Of a stretch of 8,890 nucleotides of DNA, positions 6,794 through 8,890 are shown piece after piece. The notes under the pieces were generated by a model. It had not been told where the DNA came from. It did not search any database and saw only the letters and a list, made by a program, of their open reading frames with translations. Every line of letters starts with the position of its first letter. The first letter of the stretch is position 1. The DNA comes from an uncultured Lachnospiraceae bacterium (GTDB lineage: Bacteria; Bacillota; Clostridia; Lachnospirales; Lachnospiraceae), in NCBI GenBank assembly GCA_900553355.1, contig USDK01000081.1, positions 1 through 8,890 of the forward strand, given 5' to 3'. The position numbers were made by a program, and so were the translations under genes.

Positions 6794-8053
6794 CTATGGA
6801 AAGATTCCCTTCATCTGTTCTGCAATAACCAATTTCCTGAGAGCCACAATATAGGCTGCCATCCGAAAGGTGCAGTGACATTCATCCACAACCTCTAAAA
6901 GGCTCTGGAAAGATCTGGTCATTAGTCTCTCCAGCATCTCATTTACCTGATCGCGGTCCCATGTCAGTTCCTGAATGTTCTGTACCCACTCAAAGTAGGA
7001 AACGATAACTCCGCCGCTGTTTGCAAAGATATCCGGAATGAGAGTAATCCCTCGTTTTTCCAATATTGCGTCTGCCTCCTCTGTCGTCGGCCCGTTTGCA
7101 GCCTCCACAATAAAGGAACAATTCAGCTTATCTGCATTTTCTGCAGTGATCTGATTTTCCATAGCCGCAGGCACCAGCACATCACATTGACATGTCAGGA
7201 CCTCTTCATTCGAAATATGCTGGATTCCCGGAGCCTGATAGTCTTTCAGAAGAGCTCCCTCCTGATCTAAAAAGACAGAGATCGTATCGATATCCAGACC
7301 GTCCTCACAATAAAGGCCGCCGGAAATGTCGCTGATGGCAAGAACCTTTACTCCTCTGTGATAAAAAACACGGGCCGCATTGGCTCCCACATTCCCCATA
7401 CCCTGGATCGCAACGGTTGTTCCGGCAAGCTCTTTTCCATGCTGTGCCAGAAGAAGTTTGGTACTGATGACCACGCCTCTGCCAGTGGCAGAATTTCTTC
7501 CTTTTGAACCTCCCAGCTCGACGGGTTTTCCTGTCACAACACCAGGACATGGATGCCCTTTCAGCTGACTATAAGTATCCAAAAGCCAGGCCATCGTCTG
7601 GGAATTGGTATTGACATCCGGAGCAGGGATATCGGTATCGGATCCGATGATCGGCGCAATGGCGAACGTATAACGCCTTGTCAGATTTCTTAGTTCTCTT
7701 CGGGACAGGGTATGCGGATCTACCTGGATCCCGCCTTTGGCTCCGCCGTAAGGGATATCGGCAACCGCACATTTCAGAGTCATCCATGTCGCAAGAGCCT
7801 TTACTTCATTCAAATCGCAGTTCTGGTGATACCGGATGCCTCCCTTAAAAGGGCCGCGGATATTGGAATGCTGTACACGGTATCCTTCGAAGACCCGGAC
7901 AGTGCCGTCGTCCATCTCCACCGGAAGATATACTTTTGTCTCCCTTTGTGGATTTTTCAAAATTTCAAACATGGACTGGTCAATATGTCCCACCTCCATC
8001 GCTTTCGTCATCGTGTCAATTACATTGGTATAGGGATCATAAGTATGTGCCAT
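6794..8053 (-). CDS. gdhA: Glutamate dehydrogenase (Glu/Leu/Phe/Val dehydrogenase family)
   Basis: A 419-residue enzyme that interconverts glutamate with 2-oxoglutarate and ammonia using NAD(P), in the cytosol. The N-terminal substrate domain has FKGGIRYH (69-76), Lys94 in MTLKCAVADIPYGGAKGG, catalytic Lys106 and Asp146 in PAPDVNT. The cofactor domain has the Rossmann loop GMGNVG (218-223) and Asp242 in ISDISG, which fits NAD preference but does not prove it. The C-terminal part has NSGGVIVSYFEWVQN (345-359), usual for glutamate-specific members. Length matches the short hexameric class (RocG/GudB, about 420-430). A related amino-acid dehydrogenase cannot be fully excluded. ATG at 8051-8053 follows AAGGAGA near 8060-8066. 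It heads an operon with the ACT and UPF0210 genes and is divergent from an Lrp-type regulator, suggesting control by amino-acid supply. Confidence 0.94.
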   Translation of the reverse strand: MAHTYDPYTNVIDTMTKAMEVGHIDQSMFEILKNPQRETKVYLPVEMDDGTVRVFEGYRVQHSNIRGPFKGGIRYHQNCDLNEVKALATWMTLKCAVADIPYGGAKGGIQVDPHTLSRRELRNLTRRYTFAIAPIIGSDTDIPAPDVNTNSQTMAWLLDTYSQLKGHPCPGVVTGKPVELGGSKGRNSATGRGVVISTKLLLAQHGKELAGTTVAIQGMGNVGANAARVFYHRGVKVLAISDISGGLYCEDGLDIDTISVFLDQEGALLKDYQAPGIQHISNEEVLTCQCDVLVPAAMENQITAENADKLNCSFIVEAANGPTTEEADAILEKRGITLIPDIFANSGGVIVSYFEWVQNIQELTWDRDQVNEMLERLMTRSFQSLLEVVDECHCTFRMAAYIVALRKLVIAEQMKGIFP

Positions 8054-8102
8054 TTTTCTTCTCCTTCACTGCTTTTTTGCTGCTGCGCATCAACTGAAAA
8101 AA

Positions 8103-8131
8103 ATCGTAAGACTTTCTGCAAAATGAGTCAA
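8103..8131 (-). promoter_or_regulatory. Promoter of the glutamate dehydrogenase operon
   Basis: On the minus strand TTGACT (8126-8131) is followed after exactly 17 bases by TACGAT (8103-8108), a good sigma-A-type promoter. Transcription would start near 8096, giving a leader of about 43 bases before the ATG at 8053. A further TATAAT on the minus strand within 8181-8192 could be a second, more distal promoter but lacks a well-spaced -35. Confidence 0.65.
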
Positions 8132-8228
8132 TGGATTGGTCAGATAACGAGAATTATTTATTTTTTTCATCCAAAATGCTTTATTATAAAAAAATACCGG
8201 CATTTCTGCTTAAAAAATTTAAGTCTGA
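8132..8228. promoter_or_regulatory. AT-rich segment between divergent promoters, possible Lrp-type binding region
   Basis: This 97-bp stretch separates the two divergent promoters and holds no gene. It is very rich in A and T runs. Two symmetric elements are visible: CTTAAA-AAA-TTTAAG (8209-8223), ending five bases before the -35 of the Lrp gene, and AAATGC/GCATTT arms (8174-8179 and 8200-8205). Lrp/AsnC proteins often bind AT-rich, loosely palindromic, bendable DNA between their own gene and a divergent target, so this is the natural place for operators. No match to a precise consensus is claimed. Confidence 0.35.
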
Positions 8229-8257
8229 TTGACAAGGTCTGATACCAATGCTATCCT
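8229..8257 (+). promoter_or_regulatory. Promoter of the Lrp/AsnC-family gene
   Basis: TTGACA (8229-8234) is a perfect -35. After 17 bases comes TATCCT (8252-8257), preceded by TGC (8249-8251), making an extended -10. Transcription would start near 8264. This leaves a leader of about 70 bases before the ATG at 8334, with the intrinsic terminator at 8284-8313 inside it. Confidence 0.75.
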
Positions 8258-8283
8258 TAAAAGAAAACAGAAGCGATGCAAAG

Positions 8284-8317
8284 GCGTATCCGTAAAAACG
8301 GATATGCTTTTTTATTT
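8284..8317 (+). terminator. Intrinsic terminator within the leader of the Lrp/AsnC gene (attenuator candidate)
   Basis: GCGTATCCGT (8284-8293) pairs with ACGGATATGC (8298-8307) over 10 bp, including one G-U pair, around an AAAA loop. TTTTTTATTT follows. It is a canonical Rho-independent terminator about 20 bases past the expected transcription start and only 16-20 bases before the regulator's ATG. No plus-strand gene lies upstream, so it can only act on the leader transcript from the 8229-8257 promoter. It would make a short RNA of about 50 bases unless read through. Confidence 0.75.
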
Positions 8318-8333
8318 ATGGAAAGGATATGCG

Positions 8334-8789
8334 ATGAAACATGAAAGACTGGATACAATAGACAAGATAATCCTGGATACTCTGCAGGAAAATGCAAAGA
8401 CACCCCTGAAAGACATTGCCGGGAAGGTCTATCTTTCTACCCCTGCAGTATCCGCCAGAATAGAAAAACTTGAAAAAGACGGCTTTATTACAGGCTATCA
8501 TGCCCAGATCAACCCGGTTGCCCTTGGGTATCACATCAAGGCACTGATCAACCTGGAAGTGGTCCCTGAAGATAAAAAAGAATTTTATCCTTTTGTAAAA
8601 AACTGCCCCAATGTGATCGAATGCAACTGCGTCACAGGAGACTATTCTATGGTGCTGGAAGTCCTTTTCCCAGGCACAGTAGAATTAGACCAGTTTATTG
8701 GAGAATTGCAGAGATTCGGACGGACCAAAACCCTGATCGTGTTTTCCACCTCCGTGGAGCACAGAGGAATCACCGCGGATATCGTTTAA
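8334..8789 (+). CDS. Lrp/AsnC-family transcriptional regulator
   Basis: A 151-residue protein of typical Lrp length. The N-terminal helix-turn-helix starts with LDTIDKIILDTLQENAKTPL and continues DIAGKVYLSTPAVSARIEKL, ending EKDGFITGYHAQINP (about residues 6-61). The C-terminal RAM/AsnC sensor domain has ALINLEVVP (70-78) and the VTGDYSMVLEV stretch (100-110), whose GDY-type loop binds the effector amino acid in this family. It probably forms octamers or dimers on DNA. The ATG at 8334 has GAAAGGA at 8321-8327. The frame is open back to 8229, but those residues lie in the promoter and leader and do not resemble the family. The gene is divergent from glutamate dehydrogenase, its most likely target besides itself. 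The effector is not known. Its leader carries a terminator. Confidence 0.93.
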   Translation: MKHERLDTIDKIILDTLQENAKTPLKDIAGKVYLSTPAVSARIEKLEKDGFITGYHAQINPVALGYHIKALINLEVVPEDKKEFYPFVKNCPNVIECNCVTGDYSMVLEVLFPGTVELDQFIGELQRFGRTKTLIVFSTSVEHRGITADIV

Positions 8790-8835
8790 CAGGGGAACGA
8801 GGGTGTCCCAAAACTATGAATTTTTAGATTTATAG

Positions 8836-8857
8836 GAAAGGGACATCCCTTTCTTTT
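8836..8857 (+). terminator. Rho-independent terminator downstream of the Lrp/AsnC gene
   Basis: GAAAGGG (8836-8842) and CCCTTTC (8847-8853) form a perfect 7-bp stem with an ACAT loop, followed by TTTTAT, 46 bases after the stop codon. An alternative, longer pairing of AGGGTGTCCC (8800-8809) with GGGACATCCCT (8840-8850), with one bulged base, shares the right arm. After it, 8860-8890 shows nothing I can assign. Confidence 0.75.
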
Positions 8858-8890
8858 ATCAAAAGGCTCTTTCATATCTGAAAAACGGCA

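Noticed and set aside
6771..6881. Longer N-terminus for the ACT protein, starting at 6881
   Set aside because: It would overlap the end of the glutamate dehydrogenase gene by almost 90 bases and add 37 residues unlike the family. The ATG at 6770 has a good GGAGG and gives the normal 90-residue length.
870..7787. Several open frames of 60-180 codons inside the ABC, UPF0210 and dehydrogenase genes on either strand
   Set aside because: They lie fully within well-recognised genes, have no family features, and their composition is that of out-of-frame translation.
8229..8333. Longer N-terminus for the Lrp/AsnC protein from the ATG-like start at 8229
   Set aside because: The added 35 residues would be encoded by the -35/-10 promoter and the terminator. 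The family begins at MKHERLDTIDKIIL, with its own ribosome binding site.

Overview
The window looks like a chromosomal segment of a gut-type Clostridia, most likely Lachnospiraceae. This is inferred from the gene families, the strong AGGAGG ribosome binding sites, the GC content (two 60-base lines counted by hand in the core genes give 58-60% GC) and the NAD-type glutamate dehydrogenase followed by an ACT protein and a UPF0210 protein. No species can be named from sequence alone. I saw no tRNA, rRNA, CRISPR array or intact mobile element.

Layout, left to right. (1) 1-615, minus: the N-terminal 205 residues of an aldo/keto reductase that runs off the left edge. It is clearly more AT-rich than everything else. 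Its upstream region (616-751) holds a long nested inverted repeat covering its ribosome binding site. (2) 752-4896, minus: a three-gene drug-efflux operon read right to left, with a MarR-family regulator, an ABC half-transporter with a degenerate ATP site, and a partner half-transporter with the catalytic site. Promoter candidates and a doubled GAACNGTTC palindrome lie just upstream (4923-5003). (3) 5050-8053, minus: an operon of glutamate dehydrogenase, a small ACT-domain protein (UPF0237) and a UPF0210/DUF711 protein, closed by a strong Rho-independent terminator. (4) 8054-8333: a 280-bp divergent control region with one good promoter in each direction. (5) 8334-8789, plus: an Lrp/AsnC-family regulator, with an intrinsic terminator inside its own leader and another terminator behind it.

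How the parts may work together. The efflux operon has the classic design of a repressor sensing a toxic compound and controlling a heterodimeric exporter and itself. The right half is an amino-acid module: an Lrp-type sensor is divergent from glutamate dehydrogenase, which is co-transcribed with a likely amino-acid-binding ACT protein and a conserved protein of unknown role. The most interesting points are the attenuator-like leader of the Lrp gene, the glutamate dehydrogenase-UPF0237-UPF0210 linkage, and the AT-rich reductase with its occluded ribosome binding site. Nothing here is a clearly unprecedented system. These are candidates for regulation and gene-function work.
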